Assembly: GCA_009920585.1 (NCBI GenBank)
Contig: RFZT01000061.1
Location: forward strand, 1 to 10,520
DNA length: 10,520 nucleotides
Direction: 5' to 3'
Source: a bacterium
GTDB lineage: Bacteria > Verrucomicrobiota > Verrucomicrobiia > Chthoniobacterales > Terrimicrobiaceae
Shown here in pieces: positions 1 to 6,970 of the stretch. A model generated the notes under the pieces. The model saw only the letters and a list, made by a program, of their open reading frames with translations. It had not been told where the DNA came from and ran no database searches. The position numbers were made by a program, and so were the translations under genes. Position 1 is the first letter of the stretch. The number at the start of each line of letters is the position of its first letter.

Positions 1-88
1 TTTGATTCCATCACACATGCCGCAAGCAACTTCCTCGCCTACTTCAGTTACTCAACTGCCGAATTTAGGCTAATGCTTCTGAATCATT

Positions 89-128
89 GACGAAAATTTA
101 GTTTGATAAGCGTCAAACTAAAATCGTC
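89..128. promoter_or_regulatory. Long AT-rich palindrome (operator-like or hairpin) upstream of the zinc-ribbon gene
   Basis: The sequence shows a perfect 10-bp inverted repeat, TTTAGTTTGA at 97-106 and TCAAACTAAA at 113-122, around the 6-nt loop TAAGCG. An outer 5-bp arm, GACGA at 89-93 with TCGTC at 124-128, extends it across a small internal loop. It ends 50 bp before the ATG at 179. Such symmetry fits a dimeric repressor operator, or an RNA hairpin ending a transcript that enters from the left. The run after it (CCCCATTTTTCCC) is only a weak T tract, so a terminator is possible but not clear. The structure is seen directly; the role is inference. Confidence 0.45.
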
Positions 129-178
129 CCCCATTTTTCCCATTTCCCTCAAGGGCGTTCGAGAGTAAGAATCAGTTC

Positions 179-412
179 ATGTCAGACGACCAGCATCTTG
201 CAGATCGAGCGGCTCGTGCACAAAAGATCATAGCTTCACCCGACAACTACAAGGTGTGCGAAGGGTGTGAGTCCATCGTCGCCGAGCGAGCGACCGCTTG
301 CCCAAATTGCCATGGCTATCGCTTTGATGAGGCTCCCGAGCGTGTTGTGGAACAGGCTACTCATCTCGCCACGCGCCCCCAACAAAGTGTCACAGCGTCG
401 GATTTGACGTAA
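179..412 (+). CDS. Small zinc-ribbon protein, function unknown
   Basis: A 77-residue soluble protein with two CxxC knuckles, Cys27/Cys30 (CEGC) and Cys41/Cys44 (CPNC), spaced like a four-cysteine zinc ribbon. The zinc ribbon is the only recognisable part. It is flanked by a charged N-terminal helix (residues 4-19) and a C-terminal tail rich in Val, Gln and Thr. I recall similar small proteins in Verrucomicrobia, but no function is known to me; nucleic-acid or protein binding would be typical of this fold. The ATG at 179 is the first in frame; only a weak purine stretch (GAGAG at 161-165) precedes it. The gene stands alone on the plus strand, 50 bp after a strong palindrome, and converges on the 211-residue gene with a 17-bp gap. 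Confidence 0.75.
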   Translation: MSDDQHLADRAARAQKIIASPDNYKVCEGCESIVAERATACPNCHGYRFDEAPERVVEQATHLATRPQQSVTASDLT

Positions 413-429
413 CCCTTCGGATTCCTTTC

Positions 430-1065
430 CTACTTTTTAGCCTGCTTTTCTGGTGTCTGCGCAGCTAGCAAATCCTTCAATCGTTTCCACCCTGCCGTGT
501 TGGCTTTGACCGCTTCGTTCCAGCGGCCATCCCTGGCAAATCGGCGCGCTTTGGAAAACTCCTCCGCTGCGGGAGCACAATCAGCCGCAGAGAGTCGATA
601 AGTGAGGGCGATTTTTTCGGCGAGGGCGGAGGCGAGTTGACCATGTTTGCTTTTGTCTCCAGAGAGCATCCATGTAAATAACTCCAACCTCGAAACAACC
701 TCGACATCGAAGCCTGCGTGGGTTTGTTCATTAAGAATACGAAACGCCTGCTGCAATGGATCTAGCGCACGTTCCTGATCGGCGCGATCGGCCCCGCTTT
801 CAAAGATGAGAATAGCGGCGCTGGTATGCCACGCGACGGATATCGCCGCAATCGGAGGCAGGCGGTATTGACCTTCAGCGATTCGGTAGAGTGCCAAAAA
901 AAGGTCCCATTGGTCTTTCTTTTGGGCGAGCCTCCAGACGTCCACTTCCAACTCCCCAATACGTGCCGTCTCAAATGCATGCAGTGAGCTCTCATGGGGC
1001 CAAAAGAAATACGCCGCAAGAGTCAACGCGACCACGAGTACGAGTCTCAAAAATAAGGACACCAC
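430..1065 (-). CDS. Hypothetical membrane-anchored protein at the end of the hem operon
   Basis: I do not recognise this 211-residue protein. A hydrophobic segment at residues 4-21, followed by polar sequence (FFWPHESS), looks like a signal anchor or one N-terminal transmembrane helix, leaving a mostly helical, Ala-rich, charged domain outside the cytoplasmic membrane. Residues 40-60 and 150-195 resemble paired helices, but no TPR or other named repeat is clear. Only one cysteine (in ADCAP) is present, and I see no heme-binding CxxCH. The likely start is the GTG at 1065; a second GTG follows at 1062. It begins 54 bp after the hemC stop on the same strand, so it is probably the last gene of that operon. 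A link to tetrapyrrole synthesis or cytochrome assembly is only suggested by position. Confidence 0.65.
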   Translation of the reverse strand: MVSLFLRLVLVVALTLAAYFFWPHESSLHAFETARIGELEVDVWRLAQKKDQWDLFLALYRIAEGQYRLPPIAAISVAWHTSAAILIFESGADRADQERALDPLQQAFRILNEQTHAGFDVEVVSRLELFTWMLSGDKSKHGQLASALAEKIALTYRLSAADCAPAAEEFSKARRFARDGRWNEAVKANTAGWKRLKDLLAAQTPEKQAKK

Positions 1066-1119
1066 ATCCCCATAGTGACTGAAATCTGGCGAGAGAGCGA
1101 TCCCAATGTGGTGATTTTG

Positions 1120-1953
1120 TTAGCGTGAGATCCAGCGAATCCCACCCTCTTCAAAAAGCGCGGCAATAAGGTAAACTTCACCATCCCGGATCACGGCCCG
1201 TGTACCAAGGGGAAGGCTGCAACCCCCACCTAGGCTTCGCAAGAGATCCCGCTCCGCATTCACGCAGAGAGCCGTATCGACATGGTGGATGGCCTGCAAA
1301 AGCGACTTGGTATCGGCGTCGGCCTCGCGGCACTCGACCCCGATTGCACCTTGACCGGGCGCGGGCAACATTTCTTCAATCACACTCACATGCAGTGACG
1401 GAGAAACGAGCCCATCTCCCAAGCGATCGATGGCCGCACGGGCCAGAATGAGGGCATCCATCGAGTCGCTTTCGAGGAGTTTGCGGAGTCGGGTGGCCAT
1501 ATTGCCACGGATCTCGACCACTTGCAGATCCGGACGCAAAAGGAGGAGTTGGTTTTTTCGGCGAAGACTGGATGTGGCAACCGTAGCGCCTTGGGGCAAG
1601 CCTTTCCAGCCTCCAGGGTGTTTCGAAGCGAGGCTGTCGGCCATATCCGCCCGTTCCAAGATTGCTCCCACAGTGAGACCGGCAGGCTGCTCGGTGGGAA
1701 GATCCTTGAGACTATGAACGGCCACATCGACCTCGCCGCGGAGGAGGGCCTCCTCGAGTTCCTTGGTGAAGAGACCTTTTTCTAGTGAACCCGGCGAAGC
1801 GAGACTCACATCAAGGCGCTGGTCACCGATCGTTTTAATGATTCGCTCTTCCGTAACCAAATCAGGATGAGCTGCGCGGAGTCGGGCGGCAACCTCGCGG
1901 GTTTGGACGAGTGCCAGATCGCTTCCGCGTGTTCCAAGAATCATTTTTTTCAT
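1120..1953 (-). CDS. hemC: Porphobilinogen deaminase (hydroxymethylbilane synthase), C-terminally short
   Basis: HemC joins four porphobilinogen units into linear hydroxymethylbilane in the cytoplasm, the step before uroporphyrinogen III. Family signatures are in order: GTRGSDLAL at residues 7-15; VHSLKDLP at 79-86 with catalytic Asp84 and cofactor-contacting Lys83; TSSLRRKNQL at 127-136; the IRGN...TRL substrate-binding segment at 148-156; LPAPGQGAIGVE at 196-207; and GGGCSLP with Cys245, which anchors the dipyrromethane cofactor. The ATG at 1953 overlaps the hemA stop as ATGA, which supports this start over an upstream ATG at 2025; another Met lies three residues on. The protein has 277 residues, against about 310 for E. 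coli HemC, and ends 32 residues after the cofactor Cys, so the end of domain 3 is missing. All catalytic residues remain. Confidence 0.95.
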   Translation of the reverse strand: MKKMILGTRGSDLALVQTREVAARLRAAHPDLVTEERIIKTIGDQRLDVSLASPGSLEKGLFTKELEEALLRGEVDVAVHSLKDLPTEQPAGLTVGAILERADMADSLASKHPGGWKGLPQGATVATSSLRRKNQLLLLRPDLQVVEIRGNMATRLRKLLESDSMDALILARAAIDRLGDGLVSPSLHVSVIEEMLPAPGQGAIGVECREADADTKSLLQAIHHVDTALCVNAERDLLRSLGGGCSLPLGTRAVIRDGEVYLIAALFEEGGIRWISR

Positions 1954-2972
1954 CGTATGGCTCCCGGGTGATTGCGCATCCAAAGAAGGAAGTCCCGCAC
2001 ATGGCGATCGATCATTTTCTCGCATCGAGTGATTTCACCCTGCCGAACCTCGATGGATTGACGCGCGATTTGCTCCAACGAATCAATATCGTAGAGGTAA
2101 ACATTTTCCAAATCGTTCACGGACGGGTGCACATCCCTTGGGACGGCCAGATCGATAATAAACAACGGGCGTTCTTGATGGCTTTGCATGATCGCCTCCA
2201 ATTTTTCTCGGGTCACAATCGGATGAGGCGCCGCTGTCGAGCAAATGAGAATATCGACTTCATCAAATGCGGTGTGCCAGTGATCAAAATGCACAGCGAG
2301 TCCGCCGATCTCGTCGGCCAGTGCAGCGGCACGGTCGAACGTGCGGTTAGCAACGATCACGGTTCGTACGCCCCGCGAAACAAGGCTCCGCGCGACCCTC
2401 TCACTCGTATCGCCTGCCCCGAGAAGCATCACTTTTCTTCCGCTCAGATCGCCGAATATTTTTCCGGCGAGGTCGACAGCCACCGATCCAACCGAAGTCG
2501 ATCCGCGTGTAATCTGGGTTTCGCTCCGCACCTGCTTGGCGACACGAAAGGCATTCTGAAAAAGTTTATTCAGGTGGACATTCGTTGCCCCAAATTTAAA
2601 GGCCGTAGTATAGGCCTGCTTGATTTGGCCAAGGATCTCGGTCTCACCAATGACCATCGAATCCAACCCACTCGCAACGCGAAAAAGATGTCGGATGCTC
2701 AAATGGGAATCGTGCGTGTAGAAGGGGGCCTCCGTCACACCCGCCCGCTTATCGATGAAGCGCCGCATCCCATCCATCACCCTCATCGGACAAACGCTCG
2801 CTGCATAGAATTCCACTCGATTGCAGGTCGAAACAATCACTGCGCCAAAAAGGCCATCGATCGCGCGCAATTGCGCCAAAGATTCTTGAAGATCGTTGCC
2901 GCCAATAGCAAATTTCTCACGCACCTCGATGGGCGCATTGTGATGATTGATGCCAGCGCAAAGGATCGTCAT
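1950..2972 (-). CDS. hemA: Glutamyl-tRNA reductase, short form without the dimerisation domain
   Basis: GluTR reduces glutamyl-tRNA(Glu) with NADPH to glutamate-1-semialdehyde, the committed step of C5-pathway tetrapyrrole synthesis. Residues 1-150 hold the catalytic domain: GINHHNAPIEVRE at 7-19, STCNRVEFY at 48-56 with nucleophile Cys50, and GLDSMVIGETEILGQ at 102-116. A Rossmann NADPH domain follows, with GAGDTSE at 185-191, ANRTFDRA at 208-215 and IDLAVPRDV at 273-281. The protein stops at residue 340, soon after DFLLWMRN, whereas typical enzymes of about 420 residues add a helical dimerisation domain. The ATG at 2972 overlaps the ccsA-like stop (ATGA) and starts directly with the family's N-terminal strand, so longer in-frame extensions upstream are rejected. 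The stop overlaps the hemC start in the same way. Confidence 0.96.
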   Translation of the reverse strand: MTILCAGINHHNAPIEVREKFAIGGNDLQESLAQLRAIDGLFGAVIVSTCNRVEFYAASVCPMRVMDGMRRFIDKRAGVTEAPFYTHDSHLSIRHLFRVASGLDSMVIGETEILGQIKQAYTTAFKFGATNVHLNKLFQNAFRVAKQVRSETQITRGSTSVGSVAVDLAGKIFGDLSGRKVMLLGAGDTSERVARSLVSRGVRTVIVANRTFDRAAALADEIGGLAVHFDHWHTAFDEVDILICSTAAPHPIVTREKLEAIMQSHQERPLFIIDLAVPRDVHPSVNDLENVYLYDIDSLEQIARQSIEVRQGEITRCEKMIDRHVRDFLLWMRNHPGAIR

Positions 2973-3754
2973 TTCGGATTCGAGAGGTGTTGAATCACCG
3001 GCAACGTGACCAAAATGAAAATAAAGACACCGACCGACAGGATCGCCGTGCGTTTTGGCGCCATGGTGTGGATTCCACGCAAGAGAACCATCAACGCATA
3101 GGCAGCCCAGATTCCGGCTGACGTCCAAAATTTCAGCGTATTCACCTGCATGCCGCTGGCAAATCCGGCCGCAAAGCTGACCGTAAGAAGGATGAGCCCA
3201 AGCCAAATCAAACGCGCATTGGCGATGCCGAGGTCGGTGATGGGCGGTAGATTATACAGCAACGTGCCGCCCTTGCGTTTTTTGAGCTGCCGATTCTGCA
3301 GCAGATACATGAGCCCCGCCACACCCGCGAGAGCAAACGCCCCATAGGAAATAATCGAAAGCGCCGCATGAAGCTCTATCCAATGATCGCGAAAAAGGCG
3401 CATGTGTGCGTCTCGGTTGATCGGGGTGATCTGGGCAAAAAGAAGGATACCCAACACCAGCGGGGATGTGAACGCACCCAGCAACGAAAGCCTGTAGGCC
3501 GAACCAACCACAAAGTAGATCAGGATCGTCGACCAACTCATAAAAACGAGCACATCGAACAACGAGTTGATCGGGCAGGAGCGCTGCACCTCGCCGCGCA
3601 TCCACAAATCGGTCGAGAGAAGACCGAAGGCCACAATCATCATCACGAGATTCAAACGCCCAGGCTGCACCCGTCCCGAGCCCAGCTTAAAAAGCGTGTG
3701 GCCGAAACTGCTTAAAAGGCAAAACGTAGCTGCGGCTAGTAGGTAGGCGTCCAT
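2969..3754 (-). CDS. Cytochrome c assembly protein, CcsA/HemX/YpjD type
   Basis: A 261-residue integral membrane protein with about eight predicted helices (roughly 3-21, 33-51, 66-85, 92-110, 128-151, 181-199, 210-227 and 235-255). CPINSLFDVLVFMSW (60-74) and ELHAALSIISYGAFALAG (127-144) are typical of the CcsA/CcmC/HemX superfamily, where conserved histidines hold heme; His129 and His229 are candidates here. The canonical WWD tryptophan-rich loop is not evident, which favours the HemX/YpjD side of the family over a true CcmC. Such genes often sit next to hemA, where HemX is reported to affect GluTR level or heme handling. The stop overlaps the hemA start (ATGA), so the two are probably co-translated. 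It may head the hem operon, with a possible promoter just upstream. Whether it works in cytochrome c maturation or HemA control cannot be told from sequence alone. Confidence 0.85.
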   Translation of the reverse strand: MDAYLLAAATFCLLSSFGHTLFKLGSGRVQPGRLNLVMMIVAFGLLSTDLWMRGEVQRSCPINSLFDVLVFMSWSTILIYFVVGSAYRLSLLGAFTSPLVLGILLFAQITPINRDAHMRLFRDHWIELHAALSIISYGAFALAGVAGLMYLLQNRQLKKRKGGTLLYNLPPITDLGIANARLIWLGLILLTVSFAAGFASGMQVNTLKFWTSAGIWAAYALMVLLRGIHTMAPKRTAILSVGVFIFILVTLPVIQHLSNPK

Positions 3755-3767
3755 CGAATTCGATCAC

Positions 3768-3796
3768 ATTATGCAGATTGCACCGATGGGATTCAA
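3768..3796 (-). promoter_or_regulatory. Candidate sigma-70-type promoter for the ccsA-hemA-hemC operon
   Basis: On the minus strand TTGAAT (3796-3791) and CATAAT (3773-3768) are separated by exactly 17 bp, four of six and five of six matches to the -35 and -10 consensus. Transcription would begin near 3761, leaving a leader of only about 7 nt before the ATG at 3754. No Shine-Dalgarno sequence is visible there, which fits a near-leaderless message. The match is seen directly; activity is inference. Confidence 0.33.
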
Positions 3797-3857
3797 TGCC
3801 AGCCTCCTGCTCCCTGCAATAAGCGGAGAGCGCAGAAGCGTGAGCATTCGCGGAGGC

Positions 3858-5738
3858 CTACTCGGGCTTGATCTCGTCTTTGATGACGTGAACCTTGGTG
3901 CGAAGGATGTCGACATCTTTGAATGGTAGGATCACGTCAATCTTGGCCTTGCGGATACCGTTTTCACTAGGAAGTTCGACGGTCGCGCCAGCGGCAGCAC
4001 CGAGGAGCCCTTGAGCGATTCCGGCCTTGTAGGAAACGATGCCGAGATCCGGGGCGCTATCCCACGCTCCGAGAATAGTGAAGGTTTCCTTCTCTCCACC
4101 CTCGTAGGTCACGGTCACGATGTTTCCAATGGAGACTTGCGCCGTATTGGGATTTTCAAAATCGGTGCCTCGGGCCATGACGAGTTCTTTTTCCATCTCG
4201 GCGCGGCGACGTTGGAGCACGCGCTGGTGTTCCTTGGCAGCTTTGAAGCCGGCATTTTCGCGAAGATCACCCTGTTCCTTGGCGATATTGATATCGCGCA
4301 GGTTTTGCGGGATTTCCTTGGTTGTGAGGTAGTCCAGTTCGGCCTTGCGTTTTTCCAAGCTAGGCCAAGAAACCGTGAGGCTCTCCGCGCGATCATCGGG
4401 ATTGTCACCCGTGATCATATTTTGAGTCTCGGGATAAAGTTTCACGATGCGGGCCATCAGCGAACGCTTCGAGAGATCATCAAAGACCGGAGTGAGCATG
4501 AGCTTGCGCATGGAGTCGCGAACGACATCGCGGCTGGCTCCAGCAAGGAGCTCACCGAGAAGCTCGCGGTCATCAATGAGAAGATCACGCAGACGGGTGC
4601 TCCGTTTTTCGGCGAGCATGTCGGCCTCCAGCGCACTGAATACGGTACTCAGAAGCTCCGCGTTGAAAAGGGAAGGGAAGTCCCCGCCGCGCTCGCGGCA
4701 AAGCCAAATGAGAAGTTCCGCCGAAATCGAGCGCTCACTGATCCAGCGTTCGATCGAGGAGAGAAAGAGGGCCTTGCGGTCGTGTTTCTCAAAAAGCTTA
4801 TGGATATCCACGATCAAGCGACCCGCAGCTTCCCGCAAAAGGCGAAGGGCTTTGTCCGACCACGCATCACCAAAGGCCGCGTCGAAGGCCTCGAGAACCC
4901 GCTTTTGCTTCGCTCCGGGAATCGATGAGAACAACTCGGGAAGACGTGAAACCTCAGCGGTCAGGATCGACGCCACTGTCGGAGCATCCTCACCCGATTT
5001 GAGATCAGGGAATTTTTTAAGCAGTTCGTCGCGGGTGAGAAGCATCTCGGTCGTGGCCGCAGGCTGGAGCTTGCGGAGACGCGTAGCCGACTCTTCGATC
5101 GTCGCGAGAAGGGCTTGCAGCTTGTCTGCGTGCGGCGCGAGATCGTCGAGGGATTTGGAGATTTGATCGAGGGCGATGAGCTGGTCCTTAGCGTGACGCG
5201 CATCAGCGAAGGCGTCCAGAAGACCGAGTCCGCTGTTTACTGGAACTTCCAACAGAACAAAGGGGTCGGTTTTTTTAGTCGGAATTTTGAAGTGACCATC
5301 GTCCTTCATTTCGCGCTTGGCTTTCTCCCACCATTTTTTAAATCCACCCACGGTGTAAACCTCGGGAGTGAGGAGCGCCGTAATTTGATCTGCCGTAGCG
5401 CTACCGCCGAGATCGAGGAGGATCTGTCGGGACAGACCGGCGGCGCTGGCTTCAGCAAGCGCCTTCACCCCAGCGGGGTTCGTTTCCTTGAGAGCGATAA
5501 TGTGCGTGGAGGCAATCGGCGTCAGTGTTTCGGCAGCGTAAGCGATCTGCATCGGATGCTTTTGCCGAGTTTTGAAATCAATCAAGATCTGGTCGCTGCC
5601 CAAGTTCCACTCCGCGACACGTCCGAATCCCCAGCTTTTGTGAGTGCAGAAGGATTCCGGCGCGAGGCGGCCGAGCTTTTCAGCGGTTTTCTTATCGAGT
5701 GTGCCGCTCTCAACGGCCTGGGCTAGTTCGTCTGTCAT
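3858..5738 (-). CDS. greA: Long-form GreA/GreB-family transcription elongation factor
   Basis: The last 163 of 626 residues are a GreA unit. It has an N-terminal coiled coil (about 464-535) with the acidic tip GDLRENAGF, where Asp491 and Glu494 match the residues that drive RNA polymerase transcript cleavage, then an FKBP-like C-terminal domain (about 536-605: VSIGNIVTVTY, IVSYKAGIAQGLLG, GATVELP). The preceding 460 residues are unlike classical 158-residue GreA. They begin with a short helix and a KSWGFGRVAEW module (about 34-44) that may be a small beta-barrel, then a long helical region. As I recall, chlamydial and spirochaete GreA proteins are also greatly extended. The ATG at 5738 is chosen because AAAGGAGGG abuts it; the spacing is unusually tight. 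A frame open to 5852 is possible, but that stretch lies in the divergent promoter region. The gene is probably monocistronic. Confidence 0.9.
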   Translation of the reverse strand: MTDELAQAVESGTLDKKTAEKLGRLAPESFCTHKSWGFGRVAEWNLGSDQILIDFKTRQKHPMQIAYAAETLTPIASTHIIALKETNPAGVKALAEASAAGLSRQILLDLGGSATADQITALLTPEVYTVGGFKKWWEKAKREMKDDGHFKIPTKKTDPFVLLEVPVNSGLGLLDAFADARHAKDQLIALDQISKSLDDLAPHADKLQALLATIEESATRLRKLQPAATTEMLLTRDELLKKFPDLKSGEDAPTVASILTAEVSRLPELFSSIPGAKQKRVLEAFDAAFGDAWSDKALRLLREAAGRLIVDIHKLFEKHDRKALFLSSIERWISERSISAELLIWLCRERGGDFPSLFNAELLSTVFSALEADMLAEKRSTRLRDLLIDDRELLGELLAGASRDVVRDSMRKLMLTPVFDDLSKRSLMARIVKLYPETQNMITGDNPDDRAESLTVSWPSLEKRKAELDYLTTKEIPQNLRDINIAKEQGDLRENAGFKAAKEHQRVLQRRRAEMEKELVMARGTDFENPNTAQVSIGNIVTVTYEGGEKETFTILGAWDSAPDLGIVSYKAGIAQGLLGAAAGATVELPSENGIRKAKIDVILPFKDVDILRTKVHVIKDEIKPE

Positions 5739-5851
5739 CCCTCCTTTGTCACAGAAAATGCCTGCTCCATGCAAGGGGAAGAAATTAAGGCCAGCGTGCA
5801 AACATGGGTCGGGATGCACTTTTCTCTTTGCCAGAAGGTGCCAGACATTCA
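5739..5851. promoter_or_regulatory. Divergent intergenic region between greA and the Nudix gene
   Basis: These 113 bp separate two genes transcribed away from each other and must hold both promoters. The greA side carries a strong Shine-Dalgarno sequence directly against its ATG (AAAGGAGGG on the minus strand, 5747-5739). On the Nudix side, AGAAGG (5833-5838) lies 13 nt before the ATG at 5852. I could not pick a convincing -35/-10 pair for either direction. Confidence 0.4.
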
Positions 5852-6481
5852 ATGTCTCTCGTCATGAATACTGCTGTGGAACAAGTGCTGGTCGTGCGAA
5901 GAGATTTTTTTGACAAGTTGGGAAGCTTCCAAGGCCTGTGCCCGAGAGTGGAGGATTACCTCCCCGCTTTTCTTCTCAAGGAGAACAATTTTTTTGTTCC
6001 ACGTCCGTCGGCGGAGGAGGATCCCACACTCAAGCAGATCATTCCTTACGCTGTTTTCATGCACGGCGATCGGATCCTTCATTACACACGGGGAGCAAAA
6101 TCCGGCGAGAAACGACTCGTTGCGAAATCCTCCATCGGCATCGGGGGACATGTGAACGACACGGACGAAAATCTTTTACATTTCGATCAATCCACCTACC
6201 ACAACGCGGTGAAACGCGAGATCAGCGAGGAACTTCGCCTCGGGGGTGGATTCCGCGAACGCGCGGTGGCTCTCATCAACGATGATTCCTCCGAAGTCGG
6301 ACGGGTCCATCTCGGCGTGGTGCATTTGGTGGAACTCGAAAATGACAACGTGAGCGCGGGCGAGAAGGCGATCGCAGAGTTGGGCTTCGCGACCCGTGAG
6401 GAATTACTCGACCGACGGGATACTTTTGAAACGTGGTCGCAGATCGTTCTCGATGGTCTGCCGTTTCTTTTAAAATCCTAA
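5852..6481 (+). CDS. Nudix-family hydrolase, predicted phosphoesterase (COG4112-like)
   Basis: A 209-residue soluble protein. Counting from the second Met (5864), GIGGHV (92-97) and REISEEL (118-124) form the two halves of a Nudix box, the Mg-binding helix that hydrolyses nucleoside diphosphate linkages. About 20 residues separate the halves instead of the usual handful, so the loop is expanded. The surroundings (SFQGLCP, NNFFVPRP.AEED, QIIPYAVF, ETWSQIVLDGL) match my memory of COG4112 predicted MutT-like phosphoesterases, whose substrate is unknown to me. The start is uncertain: ATGs at 5804, 5852 and 5864 are in frame. 5852 has a weak AGAAGG 13 nt upstream, while 5864 gives the N-terminus closest to the family core. 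The gene stands alone, divergent from greA. Confidence 0.85.
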   Translation: MSLVMNTAVEQVLVVRRDFFDKLGSFQGLCPRVEDYLPAFLLKENNFFVPRPSAEEDPTLKQIIPYAVFMHGDRILHYTRGAKSGEKRLVAKSSIGIGGHVNDTDENLLHFDQSTYHNAVKREISEELRLGGGFRERAVALINDDSSEVGRVHLGVVHLVELENDNVSAGEKAIAELGFATREELLDRRDTFETWSQIVLDGLPFLLKS

Positions 6482-6557
6482 AACCCATCACCAATAAAGT
6501 GACCGGGCAGGATTTTTCCTAAGATGGGAATATTGGCCTCTGAAATGCACGGAGCCT

Positions 6558-6605
6558 AAAACCCAGTCCGTTTTGAAATCGGTGAATACGGGTTTTGTTT
6601 GAGTT
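6558..6605 (+). terminator. Possible terminator after the Nudix gene
   Basis: AAAACCC (6558-6564) pairs with GGGTTTT (6590-6596), and the 25-nt loop holds a smaller CCG...CGG pairing (6568-6570 with 6580-6582). A T-rich stretch, GTTTGAGTTTTG, follows. It lies 76 nt after the stop at 6481. The large loop and interrupted T tract make it a weak intrinsic terminator. Confidence 0.3.
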
Positions 6606-6705
6606 TTGCGTCAACTACGAAGGACAGTAATATGAGTGCTTTATTCTTTTGTTAAACACGTCACTTTTCCAATCAATATATGTCAGATCGCTGCATCCAT
6701 TTGGA

Positions 6706-6768
6706 CCGCGCTGTTCATCCCGAAAACAGCTTTTTAGACAGGATTTAAAGGATGAACAAGAGCGGTTT
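6706..6768. repeat. Intergenic repeat, copy 1 (contains an inverted repeat)
   Basis: This segment holds three blocks that recur near 10.1-10.2 kb: A, CCCGAAAACAGCTTTT (6719-6734); B, TTTTTAGACAGG (6731-6742); and C, GGATGAACAAGAGCGGTTT (6750-6768). GTTCATCC (6713-6720) and GGATGAAC (6750-6757) form a perfect 8-bp stem, with four more outer pairs (CCGC/GCGG) across an unpaired patch. Blocks resembling TTTTTAGACAGGAT...GGATGAAC are, as I recall, common dispersed intergenic repeats in this group of bacteria. Confidence 0.55.
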
Positions 6769-6852
6769 CCGAAAGCGGCGAACCCCACAAAACGATTCAA
6801 TTGGATTCGCTCTAATTCATTCACCCTCTGTGCTCTTTGATTCGGGTTGTTC

Positions 6853-6877
6853 ACTCCTTCGGAGTTGCCTTCGGCAA
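6853..6877. repeat. Twin abutting mini-hairpins with TTC loops
   Basis: ACTCC-TTC-GGAGT (6853-6865) is followed directly by TTGCC-TTC-GGCAA (6865-6877), sharing one T. Each is a perfect 5-bp stem with the same CCTTCGG core. They sit between the repeat copy and lspA and are probably part of the same non-coding repeat structure. No T tract follows on either strand, so they do not look like terminators. Confidence 0.5.
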
Positions 6878-6970
6878 TCTATCTCCCTTTGGTCGGTTGT
6901 GATTAATTCCGCCGGATTCGGGTTCATCATTCCTGTCACATTGGACGGTCTCGCTGGAGAATTGAGCTAT

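Noticed and set aside
1911..2993. 360-codon plus-strand frame opposite hemA
   Set aside because: It is the antisense of hemA, rich in His, Arg and Lys with no family resemblance, whereas the minus strand holds clear GluTR motifs.
2973..3206. N-terminal extension of hemA to an upstream ATG
   Set aside because: The 78 extra residues overlap the ccsA-like gene, do not resemble GluTR, and the ATGA overlap at 2972 marks the normal start.
4011..4928. 305-codon plus-strand frame opposite greA
   Set aside because: It is the antisense shadow of a well-supported GreA-family gene and has no domain signature.
5739..5852. N-terminal extension of greA to 5852
   Set aside because: It covers the whole divergent promoter region and reads as unrelated sequence, and AAAGGAGGG sits directly before the ATG at 5738.
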